From: Hyphomicrobiales bacterium
Lineage (GTDB): Bacteria > Pseudomonadota > Alphaproteobacteria > Rhizobiales > Rhizobiaceae
DNA: 64,000 bases
Direction of reading: 5' to 3'
Assembly (NCBI GenBank): GCA_002709005.1
Contig: PAPH01000047.1
Span: forward strand, 1 to 64,000
The notes under the pieces are model-generated. The model ran no database searches, was not told the DNA's origin, and saw nothing but the letters and a program-made list of their open reading frames with translations. The stretch's first letter is position 1; every line of letters begins with the position of its first letter. Position numbers and translations under genes: made by a program. This document shows, in pieces, positions 9,009 to 17,347 of this stretch.

Positions 9009-9395
9009 GTGCAATTCTCGACACGGCTCATACTCGTCATCGGTTTCCTTCTGGCCGCGATTGCGGGCGGACATGCCGGTCACGTGCGATCGGGCCAGGG
9101 ACCGGTCATGGGTTCCGAGGCAGAGCCGCATCATCATCACGGCAGCCACAGCGAAGCCTCCGGACATCATGCCGGGGCCGTCCAGCATGGTGAAGGATGC
9201 ACCGGTGACCACCGGACCGTGTCACCCGATATGGACGACACCGACTGCTGTGCTGCCGGATGCAGCGCGCTGCATTTTGCCGTCGCCGCAGCGTCAGACA
9301 GTTTCCCGGTAGAGCTTTCAGCCCGTTTTCATTGGCCGGCGACTTCGGCCGACAGCTTCCAGCCGGAGCTTCTACAAAGACCTCCCGAAGCCTGA
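9009..9395 (+). CDS. Small secreted His/Cys-rich protein in the copper cluster
   Basis: Predicted exported protein of 128 residues. I chose the GTG start because GGAG lies 8 bp upstream and the product then begins with a clean signal peptide (QFSTRLILVIGFLLAAIAGGHA). The longer frame from 8928 adds 27 unconvincing residues. The mature part has metal-ligand-rich stretches, HHHHGSHSEASGHH near residue 45 and CCAAGC near 83. I do not recognise a named family. Position between cytochrome b561 and the lipoproteins suggests copper binding or sensing in the periplasm. Confidence 0.62.
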   Translation: MQFSTRLILVIGFLLAAIAGGHAGHVRSGQGPVMGSEAEPHHHHGSHSEASGHHAGAVQHGEGCTGDHRTVSPDMDDTDCCAAGCSALHFAVAAASDSFPVELSARFHWPATSADSFQPELLQRPPEA

Positions 9396-9459
9396 TCTGT
9401 ATCGCCGGCCGGGCCTCTGCCCGGCCCGATGCTGTCTGTGCTTTCGGAGTCTTCCTTTC

Positions 9460-9699
9460 ATGTTCAGGACAATCCTGCCGGTGGCTCTGCCACTGGTTCT
9501 TGGCGCGTGCCAGGCAACGCCGCCCGAAGGGCTCGCGGACGCCGCGCCCCTTCTCGCTCCGGCTGATCCGGATAGATATGCGGCACCCGTGGCTGCGCCT
9601 CGGGTCGTGACCGGATACACCCACCGGGAACCGGTCGATCCGGGCGGATGGCGGCAGCTCAATGACAGTCAGGCGCCTTCGCGGGGTGGCGGATCATGA
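9460..9699 (+). CDS. Small lipoprotein of the copper cluster
   Basis: Predicted lipoprotein of 79 residues with lipobox LVLGAC (Cys17). The mature region is Pro/Ala-rich and ends in TGYTHREPVDPGGWRQLND. Its TGA overlaps the ATG of the next gene (ATGA), arguing that it is translated and works with the TolC-like protein. I do not know a biochemical function. Confidence 0.7.
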   Translation: MFRTILPVALPLVLGACQATPPEGLADAAPLLAPADPDRYAAPVAAPRVVTGYTHREPVDPGGWRQLNDSQAPSRGGGS

Positions 9700-11210
9700 A
9701 CCCGCGTCGGACGACGGTGCTTTCACTGCTTCCGCTTGCGGCCCTGGCTGGGTGCGTACCCGGGGGTGACCTGCCGATGCAGACCGCTCTTTATGAGGAC
9801 AGGACGGCAGGCTTCCGGACCGTCTCGGAAAAGACCGCCGAGGCGACCGGACGCCAGACCGTCTGGCTGCGGAATGCCGAGGCGACACGGCACGCCTCGC
9901 GGCAGGTCCACGCGATGATTCACCGGAAGACCATCAGCGCCGATACCGCGGTGCAGGTCGCGCTTCTCAACAATAGGGGGCTGCAGGCTGCCTATGCGGA
10001 TATCGGCATAGACGCGGCGGATGTCTGGCAGCAGATCCTGCCCGAGAACCCGGTCGTCTCAGTCGGCATTCTCGGCATTGCCGCCCCGGAAGTGGTGCTG
10101 TTCAGGGCGCTCGAAGCGATGATCGCCACCAATCTGCAGGCGATGACGACGCGCGAGCGGCGGGTCGACATCGCCAAGACCCGCTTCGAACAGACCCAGC
10201 TCAAGGCGGTCAACGAGACGCTGCGGCTGGCCGCCGATACGCGCCGCGCCTGGATACGGGCTGTCTCGGCGTTCGAGGCCGTCGCCTATCTCCAGCAGGG
10301 GCAGGTGGCCGCCGATGCCGCGTCGGAGCTCGCCGCCGAACTCGGTCGCTCCGGCGCGCTCGCCAAGGCCGGCCAGGCCCGCGAGCACGCCTTCTATGCC
10401 GAGCTGACCGGGCAACTCGCCGAAGCCCGGCTGAACGCCGCGCTTGCCAAGGAAGAACTCACGCGCCTAATGGGCCTGTGGGGCAGCGAGGTCAGCTACT
10501 TCGTGCCCGACAGGCTGCCGCAACTGCCGAAGGCGCTCAAGAGCGGCCGGTCCATCGAGGCCGAAGCGCTGCGCAAGAGGGTCGACCTGCAGATCGCCAG
10601 GCTCGAGCTCGAACTGGCGGCGAAATCCTACGGCCTGACGGAAGCCACCCGCTATGTGACGGACCTCGAGCTGGTCACCGGTTTCGAGGCCGAGCAGGAG
10701 GTCGAGACCGAATACGAAATCGTCGCCGGCGATCTCGAGGGGGATAAATCGCGCAAGGTGGTGGTGTCGCCGCAGATCGAATTCGAATTCGCCATTCCGA
10801 TCTACGACACCGGCAAGCCGCGCCTGCGCAAGGCCGAACTCACCTATCTGAAGGGCGCGAACCTGCTTGCGGAAAAAGCGGTCAACATCCGCTCTGAAGC
10901 GCGCTCGGCCTACATCAACTACAAGGCCCGACACGAGATCGGTCGGCACTACCGCCGCAGCGTGCTGCCTCTTCGACAGAAGATCGAGGAGGAAAGCCTG
11001 CTCACCTATAACGGCATGATCACCAACACGTTCGAGCTGCTCGCCGATACCCGCGCCAAGATCAACACGCTGGTGATGTCGGTCGACGCCAAGCGCGAGT
11101 TCTGGCTCGCGGAGGCGGATCTGAACGCGGCGATCTACGGCCCCGGCTTCAATGGCGGCGGAGGCGGCGACAGCGCTCCGGCGGTCGCCGATGCCGGCGG
11201 CGGTCACTGA
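9696..11210 (+). CDS. TolC-like outer-membrane efflux lipoprotein
   Basis: Outer-membrane channel family protein of 504 residues. A signal sequence ends in lipobox LAALAGC near residue 20. The chain contains two long helical repeats, about 85-265 and 285-465, typical of OEP/TolC proteins, with repeated Ala/Glu-rich segments such as NAALAKEELTRLMGLWG. The C-terminus is Gly-rich. No RND pump or membrane-fusion gene accompanies it, so it may serve as part of a periplasmic copper export or storage system with an unlinked pump. Family call firm; partner unknown. Confidence 0.87.
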   Translation: MNPRRTTVLSLLPLAALAGCVPGGDLPMQTALYEDRTAGFRTVSEKTAEATGRQTVWLRNAEATRHASRQVHAMIHRKTISADTAVQVALLNNRGLQAAYADIGIDAADVWQQILPENPVVSVGILGIAAPEVVLFRALEAMIATNLQAMTTRERRVDIAKTRFEQTQLKAVNETLRLAADTRRAWIRAVSAFEAVAYLQQGQVAADAASELAAELGRSGALAKAGQAREHAFYAELTGQLAEARLNAALAKEELTRLMGLWGSEVSYFVPDRLPQLPKALKSGRSIEAEALRKRVDLQIARLELELAAKSYGLTEATRYVTDLELVTGFEAEQEVETEYEIVAGDLEGDKSRKVVVSPQIEFEFAIPIYDTGKPRLRKAELTYLKGANLLAEKAVNIRSEARSAYINYKARHEIGRHYRRSVLPLRQKIEEESLLTYNGMITNTFELLADTRAKINTLVMSVDAKREFWLAEADLNAAIYGPGFNGGGGGDSAPAVADAGGGH

Positions 11211-11227
11211 CAGGAGAGGGAACGGAC

Positions 11228-12616
11228 ATGATGAACAGACGTCAGATGCTCGGGATGGGCGCCACCGGTGCCGCGCTGGTTTCCGCTCAGGCCTGGGGCA
11301 AGACGACGAATATGGGCCTGCCGGAAGCTGCTGTGATGGACAGTCCGCTCACCCAGCCGCCGGCCATGCCGGCGACGGGCCGGGACTATAATCCGGTTGT
11401 CACGCTCAACGGCTGGACGCTGCCCTTCCGGATGAACAACGGCGTGAAGGAATTCCACCTCGTCGCCGAGCCGGTGGAGCGCGAACTCGCCGAGGGCATG
11501 ACCGCCTATCTGTGGGGTTACAACGGCCAGTCGACCGGCCCGACGATCGAGGCTGTGGAAGGTGACCGGGTGCGGATCTACGTCACCAACAAGCTGCCCG
11601 AACATACCTCGGTGCACTGGCATGGGCTGATCCTGCCGTCCGGCATGGACGGTGTGGGTGGACTGTCCCATCCGGCCATCCCGCCGGGCAAGACCTATAT
11701 CTACGAGTTCGATCTCGTGAAATCGGGCACCTTCATGTACCACCCGCACGCCGACGAGATGGTGCAGATGGCGATGGGCATGATGGGCTTCTTCATCGTT
11801 CATCCGAAAGACCCCGCCTTCATGCCGGTGGATCGCGACTTCCTGATCATGTTCAACGCCTTCGACATCGATCCCGGCTCCTACGTCCCGAAGATCATGA
11901 CGATGACGGATTTCAACCTGTGGTGCTGGAACAGCCGCCTGTTTCCCAATATCGATCCGCTCGTCGTCTCGAAAGGCGACCGGGTGCGGGTGCGTGCCGG
12001 CAACCTGACCATGACCAATCACCCGCTGCACATGCACGGCTACGATTTCGAGGTGACCTGCACGGATGGCGGCTGGGTGCGCCCGGAGGCGCGCTGGCCG
12101 GAAGTCACCGTCGACATTCCCGTCGGCGGGATGCGGGCCTACGAGTTTACTGCCGACCACCTCGGCGACTGGGCGATCCATTGCCACAAGTCGCACCACA
12201 CGATGAACGCGATGGGTCACGACGTGCCCACCTTCATCGGCGTCGACAAAGCGCGCGTAAGCCGGAAGATCCGGCTTCTGCAGCCCGAATACATGCCGAT
12301 GGGCACCGCGGGCATGGCCGACATGGGTGAGATGTCCATGGAACTGCCGGACAACACCGTTCCGATGATGACCGGCTGGGGCCCCTACGGACCGCTCGAG
12401 ATGGGCGGCATGTTCTCGGTGGTCAAGGTGCGCGAAGGCATCTCTGCCGGCGATTATGCCGATCCCGGCTGGTACGAAAACCCGCCCGGCACCGAGGCCT
12501 ATGAATGGACCGGAGAACTTCCGGACTTCCACGCCCGGACCAGTCCCGCCACCCAGACGCCATCCGCTCCATCAGGAGGCCACGGCAGTCACACGAACAC
12601 CACCACCAAGGGCTGA
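11228..12616 (+). CDS. Periplasmic multicopper oxidase, CopA/CueO-like
   Basis: Multicopper oxidase of 462 residues, likely oxidising Cu(I) in the periplasm. A Tat-type start (NRRQMLGMG) is preceded by GGAGAGGGAACGG. All four copper-ligand motifs are visible: HWHG near residue 129, HPHADE near 173, HPLHMHGYDF near 265 and HCHKSHHTMNAM near 318. The last supplies the type-1 Cys and an axial Met. A Met-rich segment (GTAGMADMGEMSME near 360) could bind Cu(I). The enzyme is shorter than CopA of Pseudomonas (about 600 residues). Neighbouring cupredoxin and CusF-like genes support a copper role. Confidence 0.93.
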   Translation: MMNRRQMLGMGATGAALVSAQAWGKTTNMGLPEAAVMDSPLTQPPAMPATGRDYNPVVTLNGWTLPFRMNNGVKEFHLVAEPVERELAEGMTAYLWGYNGQSTGPTIEAVEGDRVRIYVTNKLPEHTSVHWHGLILPSGMDGVGGLSHPAIPPGKTYIYEFDLVKSGTFMYHPHADEMVQMAMGMMGFFIVHPKDPAFMPVDRDFLIMFNAFDIDPGSYVPKIMTMTDFNLWCWNSRLFPNIDPLVVSKGDRVRVRAGNLTMTNHPLHMHGYDFEVTCTDGGWVRPEARWPEVTVDIPVGGMRAYEFTADHLGDWAIHCHKSHHTMNAMGHDVPTFIGVDKARVSRKIRLLQPEYMPMGTAGMADMGEMSMELPDNTVPMMTGWGPYGPLEMGGMFSVVKVREGISAGDYADPGWYENPPGTEAYEWTGELPDFHARTSPATQTPSAPSGGHGSHTNTTTKG

Positions 12617-12649
12617 ACGCATGCCCGAACATCGAAAGAGGAAATCACT

Positions 12650-13144
12650 ATGAGACTAGTCCTTGCAGCCGCACTCATGGCGCTCGCACCTTCTGTCGCG
12701 CTTGCCGCAGGCAGCCACGCCGGCGGTCACGGTCATGGCGACATGCATGCCGAGATGATGGTGGGCGAGCCCGGCGATGCCGCGAACGTCGACCGCACGA
12801 TCAAAGTGACGATGCGCGAGACCGACGATGGCGACATGCTCTTCGAGCCGAACTCGCTGTCTGTCAGAGCCGGCGAGACCATCCGCTTTCATGTCGTCAA
12901 CAAGGGTGAGCTCGAGCACGAATTCGTTCTCGACCACCACGAGAAGATGATGGAGCACAAGGCGCTTATGGAGAAGTTCCCGGAAATGGAACATGACGAT
13001 CCGAACGCGATCAGGCTCCAGCAAAAAGAGGACGGCGACGTCGTCTGGACATTTACCCAGGCAGGCGACTTCGAGTTCGGCTGCCTGATCCCCGGCCACT
13101 ACGAAGCCGGCATGAAGGGCTCGATCACCGTCGCCGCCCAGTAA
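12650..13144 (+). CDS. Cupredoxin-family periplasmic copper protein
   Basis: Exported blue-copper-like protein of 164 residues. The signal peptide ends at LAAGS near residue 20 and is followed by a His/Met stretch (HAGGHGHGDMHAEMM). The cupredoxin fold spans about 48-164. Its ligand set is evident: His in ELEHEF, then Cys, His and Met in FGCLIPGHYEAGMKG. It probably carries electrons or copper for the oxidase encoded 33 bp upstream. Confidence 0.9.
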   Translation: MRLVLAAALMALAPSVALAAGSHAGGHGHGDMHAEMMVGEPGDAANVDRTIKVTMRETDDGDMLFEPNSLSVRAGETIRFHVVNKGELEHEFVLDHHEKMMEHKALMEKFPEMEHDDPNAIRLQQKEDGDVVWTFTQAGDFEFGCLIPGHYEAGMKGSITVAAQ

Positions 13145-13176
13145 TCCGCCATTCCCGCACGAAAGGAACCGACCCC

Positions 13177-13461
13177 ATGAAGACATCTCTCGTCACGATT
13201 CTGGCTGCCGCTCTCAGCCTCACGGCCTCCGCCGCCTTCGCCACCGATTACACCAAGGGCACGGTCAAGAAAGTGGACATGAAGGCGAAGAAGGTCACCA
13301 TCATCCACGAGGAACTGAAGAACCTCGACATGCCGGCCATGACGATGGTCTTCTATCCCAAGGACGAGGCCATGCTCGAACAGATGAAGGTCGGCGAAGT
13401 CATCGAATTCGTCGCGGACCGCGTCAACGGCAAGCTGACCGTTACCGAACTCAAGGAGTAG
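13177..13461 (+). CDS. CusF-like periplasmic copper-binding protein
   Basis: Small exported protein of 94 residues with signal peptide (about 1-22) and a CusF/DUF-type OB fold. The metal site region reads HEELKNLDMPAMTMVF. Compared with E. coli CusF as I remember it (His, Trp, Met, Met), the Trp that caps Cu(I) by a cation-pi contact is Met here, leaving a His/Met3 set. It would act as a copper chaperone in the periplasm. Last gene of the copper cluster; AAAGGAACC precedes the ATG. Confidence 0.88.
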   Translation: MKTSLVTILAAALSLTASAAFATDYTKGTVKKVDMKAKKVTIIHEELKNLDMPAMTMVFYPKDEAMLEQMKVGEVIEFVADRVNGKLTVTELKE

Positions 13462-13526
13462 CCGCGCTCCTCTCCCCCTTGCGGGCAGGGAAACGGCGAC
13501 GAATTCCGGCTTTGCCGTTCTTGCGT

Positions 13527-14783
13527 CTACCCCTTCGCAGCCGGCGGGGCGGTGACGAGGCGGTCGAGGATGGTGGCGAGCCAGGCGACACCGAGTTCGA
13601 GATCTTCCATGTCGGTGAACTCGTCGGGGTGGTGGCAGAGGCCGGCGCGGCTCGGGACCGTCAGCATCAGGCAGCGAGAGACCTCGCTCATCATGATCGC
13701 GTCATGGCCGGGGAGCGTCGTGACGCCCGCCGGCTCCTCGCCGAGATCGCGGGCGATGGACCGTGCCAGGTCGCCGAGTTCCACGTCGAAGACACCGGGT
13801 CGGCGCAGGTCGTCACGGACGATCTCGTAGCCGACGCCCGCGGTTTTCGCGGCGTTCTCAACGATCGGCGTCACCCTGGCGATGTTGTCGGCCATGACGT
13901 CGGGGTCCGGCGAGCGGATCTCGACGAAGCCGGTGGCCGAATCCGGCACCACGTTGCGGGAATTGGGAGAAACGAGAAGCTTGGCGACGGACGTGTGCAG
14001 GGAGCCAACCTGTGCGGCATCTGCCAGGCCTCGCACCCCCGTGATCATCATGGCTGCCGCATAGAGCGCATCCTTGCGCTTGGCCATCGGGGTCGGGCCG
14101 GTATGGGAGGTCTCGCCGATGAAGCGGATATCGAGCTTGTGGGCACCCCACCAGCGCTCGAAGATGCCGAGCCGCGCATTGATCTCCTCGAGCGACGAGC
14201 CGCACTCGACATGGAGTTCGACGAAGGCGTTCGGATAGGGGGGTGGGGTGTCGGTACCGAGGAAGCCGATCTGTTCCAGCGCATCACGGGCGACGATGCC
14301 CTCTGCGTCCTTCTGGTTCAGCGTCTCCTCGGCGGTTGCGCCGCCCATATAGACTTTCGAGCCCATGAACGTGTTGAAGCGCGCGCCTTCCTCGCCGGAG
14401 AAGGCGACCACGGCGAGATTGGCCTTTGCCGAGCCCTCGCTCGCCAGCTTGTCGCGCACGGCAATGGCCGCGTCCAGGGCCGCGATCACCCCATAAGCGC
14501 CGTCGAAGCGGCCGCCCTGCGGCTGGCTGTCGATATGCGAACCGCTCAAGATCCAGGGCGCGTCGGGCCCGGCCAATTCGAGAAGGCCGAAGATGTTGCC
14601 GACCTCGTCGATGCGGACCTCGAAACCCTCTTCCTTGAGCCAGGCGACGAGTTGTTCGCGGGCCTTGCCGTTGGCGGCGGTTGCTTCCATGCGGTGGACC
14701 CCGCCGTCGCCGGTCGAGCCGATTTCGGAGAAGGCCTCGAAGCGGGCCTTGAAACCCGGCGGGCAGGCATAGGTGGCGGTCAT
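13527..14783 (-). CDS. M20 family zinc amidohydrolase (N-carbamoyl-amino-acid hydrolase/allantoate amidohydrolase type)
   Basis: Binuclear zinc hydrolase of 418 residues in the HyuC/AllC/AmaB branch of peptidase family M20. Metal and catalytic motifs visible include SGSHIDSQPQGGRFDG near 83 and SGEEGARF near 130, a conserved HVECGSSLEE near 190, and the C-terminal SRAGLCHHPDEF near 385. Substrates in this branch include N-carbamoyl amino acids, allantoate and ureidoglycine; the sequence alone does not choose. It follows the amidase gene by 23 bp in the same operon, suggesting stepwise hydrolysis of an amide or ureide. Confidence 0.9.
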   Translation of the reverse strand: MTATYACPPGFKARFEAFSEIGSTGDGGVHRMEATAANGKAREQLVAWLKEEGFEVRIDEVGNIFGLLELAGPDAPWILSGSHIDSQPQGGRFDGAYGVIAALDAAIAVRDKLASEGSAKANLAVVAFSGEEGARFNTFMGSKVYMGGATAEETLNQKDAEGIVARDALEQIGFLGTDTPPPYPNAFVELHVECGSSLEEINARLGIFERWWGAHKLDIRFIGETSHTGPTPMAKRKDALYAAAMMITGVRGLADAAQVGSLHTSVAKLLVSPNSRNVVPDSATGFVEIRSPDPDVMADNIARVTPIVENAAKTAGVGYEIVRDDLRRPGVFDVELGDLARSIARDLGEEPAGVTTLPGHDAIMMSEVSRCLMLTVPSRAGLCHHPDEFTDMEDLELGVAWLATILDRLVTAPPAAKG

Positions 14784-14806
14784 GATCGTTTCTCCAGTCT
14801 CGGGGT

Positions 14807-16207
14807 TCAGTCGCGCGGCACGGTCGGCCAGTCCATCTCGATGCCACGCAATTCCTCGAGCGCCTTGGTGATCTGGAGCACGCCGAGATCGTCGCAGCGG
14901 TGCCCGACCACTTGCACGCCGATCGGCAGATGGCGCTCGTCAAAGGCGAAATTCACCGAGGAAGCCGGCTGGCCGGTCTGGTTGAACATCGCGGTGAAGA
15001 CGGTGTGGGCGAGCGGCTTGTCGCGGAACATGCCGGGCTCCTCGGCCGGGAAGTTGACGACCGGCAGGGTGGGTGCGAGCACATAGTCGTAATCCGCGAA
15101 AGCGTCGTAGAGCTTCGCCCGCATGCGGGTGATCTCGCCGAGGATGGCCCAGGCCTCGAGCGCACCCATGTCCTTGGCCGGCTGGCACCAGTCGCGGACA
15201 TAGTGGAGGAATTCGTGGTCCTCGTGCTCGGGCAACGCCTTCCACTCAGCATAGCCGCGGATCATCAGCCACTTGTCGATCGGCTCGTAGCAGTCGGTAG
15301 CGAGCGGCGAGACGAAGGGCGAAACGATCGCGCCCTGTGCTTCCAGCGCTTTGCCCGCGGCCTCGACGGTGGCAGCGACGATGGCTTCCGGCTTTGGTCC
15401 GAAGCCCATGTCGGTGAGGATGCCGATCTTCAGGCCTTTCAAGTCGCGTCCGAGATTGTCCTGATAGACGGTATCGTCGGCGGGGAAGCTCCACGGGTCG
15501 CGCTCGTCGAAACCCGAAAGGATCGACATGAGGAAGGCGATATCCTCGGTGGTGCGGCCCATCGGGCCGGCAGAGCGCATGAATTCCGGCATCAGATGCG
15601 GGATGCGGCCCTGGGTGGGCTTCAGCGAAACGAGACCGCAATGACCGGCGGGGCAGCGCACCGAGCCGGCAATGTCCGAGCCGACGGATAGAAAACCCAT
15701 CCCGGAGGCTAGCGAGGCGCCGGCGCCTGCCGAGGAGCCGCCGGTATTGTAGGCGCGGTTCCAGGGATTGCGAACGACGCCGAACATGGTGGAAACGCCG
15801 GCAGCCAGAAGTCCGCAATCGGGCATGGTGGTCTTGGCGAAGATTGTCGCACCCGTTTCCTTCAGCCGCGCGGCGGGCGGGGAATCCCAGTTCGACGGCG
15901 GCAGCGACTTGTTGGCGGCGATGCCGTGGTAGAAGGGCCAGCCTTTCATGGCGACCGAATCCTTGATCGTCATCGGCACGCCGTCGAGCGGGCCAAGCGG
16001 CGCGCCGTCCTTCCAGCGCTTTTCCGAAGCCTTCGCATTTTCCATCGCCTCGTCGGGCCGGATCGAAAAGAGCGCGTTGAGCGAGCCGTTGGTCGCCTCC
16101 ACATGGCTGAGCGTCGAGGACAATGCTTCCACCGGGGACAACGAACCCTTGCGGAATCCGTCGGTCAGTTCCCTCACGCTTGTGGTGGCCATTTCGGTGG
16201 GCGTCAT
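14807..16207 (-). CDS. Amidase signature family enzyme
   Basis: Amidase of 466 residues with the Ser-cisSer-Lys triad: Lys in MTIKDSVAMKG near 82 and the serines in GGSSAGAGASLASG and GSDIAGSVRCPAGHCG near 155-180. The start at 16207 has GGGAGAAATCG upstream and gives the usual N-terminal helices; the ORF-track start at 16291 adds 28 residues without support. Broad family (indoleacetamide, malonamide, amino-acid amides), so the substrate is unknown. Upstream partner of the M20 hydrolase and divergent from the kinase pair. Confidence 0.91.
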   Translation of the reverse strand: MTPTEMATTSVRELTDGFRKGSLSPVEALSSTLSHVEATNGSLNALFSIRPDEAMENAKASEKRWKDGAPLGPLDGVPMTIKDSVAMKGWPFYHGIAANKSLPPSNWDSPPAARLKETGATIFAKTTMPDCGLLAAGVSTMFGVVRNPWNRAYNTGGSSAGAGASLASGMGFLSVGSDIAGSVRCPAGHCGLVSLKPTQGRIPHLMPEFMRSAGPMGRTTEDIAFLMSILSGFDERDPWSFPADDTVYQDNLGRDLKGLKIGILTDMGFGPKPEAIVAATVEAAGKALEAQGAIVSPFVSPLATDCYEPIDKWLMIRGYAEWKALPEHEDHEFLHYVRDWCQPAKDMGALEAWAILGEITRMRAKLYDAFADYDYVLAPTLPVVNFPAEEPGMFRDKPLAHTVFTAMFNQTGQPASSVNFAFDERHLPIGVQVVGHRCDDLGVLQITKALEELRGIEMDWPTVPRD

Positions 16208-16396
16208 CGATTTCTCCCAGGATGATTTTCTCATGCGGCAGCCTGTCATAGCCGCGGAAACCGTGCCCGGGGGACGGCTTTCGGGGCGCAATCAAGCTTT
16301 CGTGGACACAGAGACAAGCTGCGCCGGTGACAGGCCACCCGGCCCATTGCAAGATGCCGGCAACAAGAAAAGCAACGATATCCGTATGAGGGGTAC

Positions 16397-17347
16397 ATGG
16401 ACGATCAACAAATGCTGGAAGCCGCCGTCCGGAAGGTGAAGGGGTGGGAAGACCGCCCCGTTGTCATCGAGCCGGCCATTCCGGTCCTCGCGTCTCCGAG
16501 CTGGCGCGGCGTCGACGGGGAGCCATCCGTGGCGCGCGACACCGAGACCGAGGCGACGATATTCATCAAGAAGATTCATGAGGATACGGGCGTCTATGTC
16601 GACGTGCCGGCATCGTTTGACGCGGCGATCAAGGCGGGCGAAATCGGCGTGGGACCGAAGGTCCTTTATTCCGATGCCGAGGCGGGCCTCCTGATCATGG
16701 AGGACCTCTCGGCCGCCGCCGGATGGCGGGTCGCGGGTCTGGAGAAGTGCTACGAGCCGGATTTCATCGAGGCCGTGGTCGCCGCCCGGAAGAGGTTCGC
16801 GGATGTCACCGCGCTCACCCGCAAGGCTGATGTGTTCGCCGATATCGAAACATTCTGGGCGGTGGTGAATGAGAAGGCTGTCACCGTGCCTTCCGAGACC
16901 GCGTGGATGGTCGACATGGCCCGCTTCGCCGCCGAGGCGATGACGGGCGGGGCCGCGGCCTCCGTGCCGATCCACGGCGACGGCAATTGCTCGAACATCA
17001 TGTGGAACAAGGACGGAGAGGTCCGGCTGGTCGATTTCGACCGCGCCGGCAACGGCGATCCTCTGGAGGACGCTGGCTCGTTCTTTGTCGAGGCCTTCGC
17101 CTTCGAACCCGAAGCGCGGGAAGCCTATTTCCGGCTGTTCCCCGATGCGAGCGAAACAGGCTTCAACCGGCTGAGGTTCTACGGCTTCGCCGATGACCTG
17201 CGCTGGGGACTGATCGGCGCGATCCAGGCGAGCACGTCGCCGCGTCGCGTGCATGAATTCTACAAATACTCGAACTGGCGCTTCCTGCGTGCCCGCATGG
17301 CCGCGCGCGATCCCCGCTTCGGCGAGCGCATCAGGAGGGCCGCATGA
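16397..17347 (+). CDS. APH/choline-kinase-like phosphotransferase 1
   Basis: Small-molecule kinase fold protein of 316 residues. The catalytic loop HGDGNCSN near 195 and the metal-binding LVDFDRAGNGDPLED near 214 match the aminoglycoside/choline kinase superfamily. The N-lobe has the ATP-lysine region around TIFIKKIHED. GAGGGGTAC precedes the ATG. Its stop overlaps the start of a second kinase (ATGA). Substrates in this fold include choline, ethanolamine, aminoglycosides and fructosamines. The context of phospho-lyase and amine ligase nearby favours an amino alcohol, by inference. Confidence 0.85.
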   Translation: MDDQQMLEAAVRKVKGWEDRPVVIEPAIPVLASPSWRGVDGEPSVARDTETEATIFIKKIHEDTGVYVDVPASFDAAIKAGEIGVGPKVLYSDAEAGLLIMEDLSAAAGWRVAGLEKCYEPDFIEAVVAARKRFADVTALTRKADVFADIETFWAVVNEKAVTVPSETAWMVDMARFAAEAMTGGAAASVPIHGDGNCSNIMWNKDGEVRLVDFDRAGNGDPLEDAGSFFVEAFAFEPEAREAYFRLFPDASETGFNRLRFYGFADDLRWGLIGAIQASTSPRRVHEFYKYSNWRFLRARMAARDPRFGERIRRAA

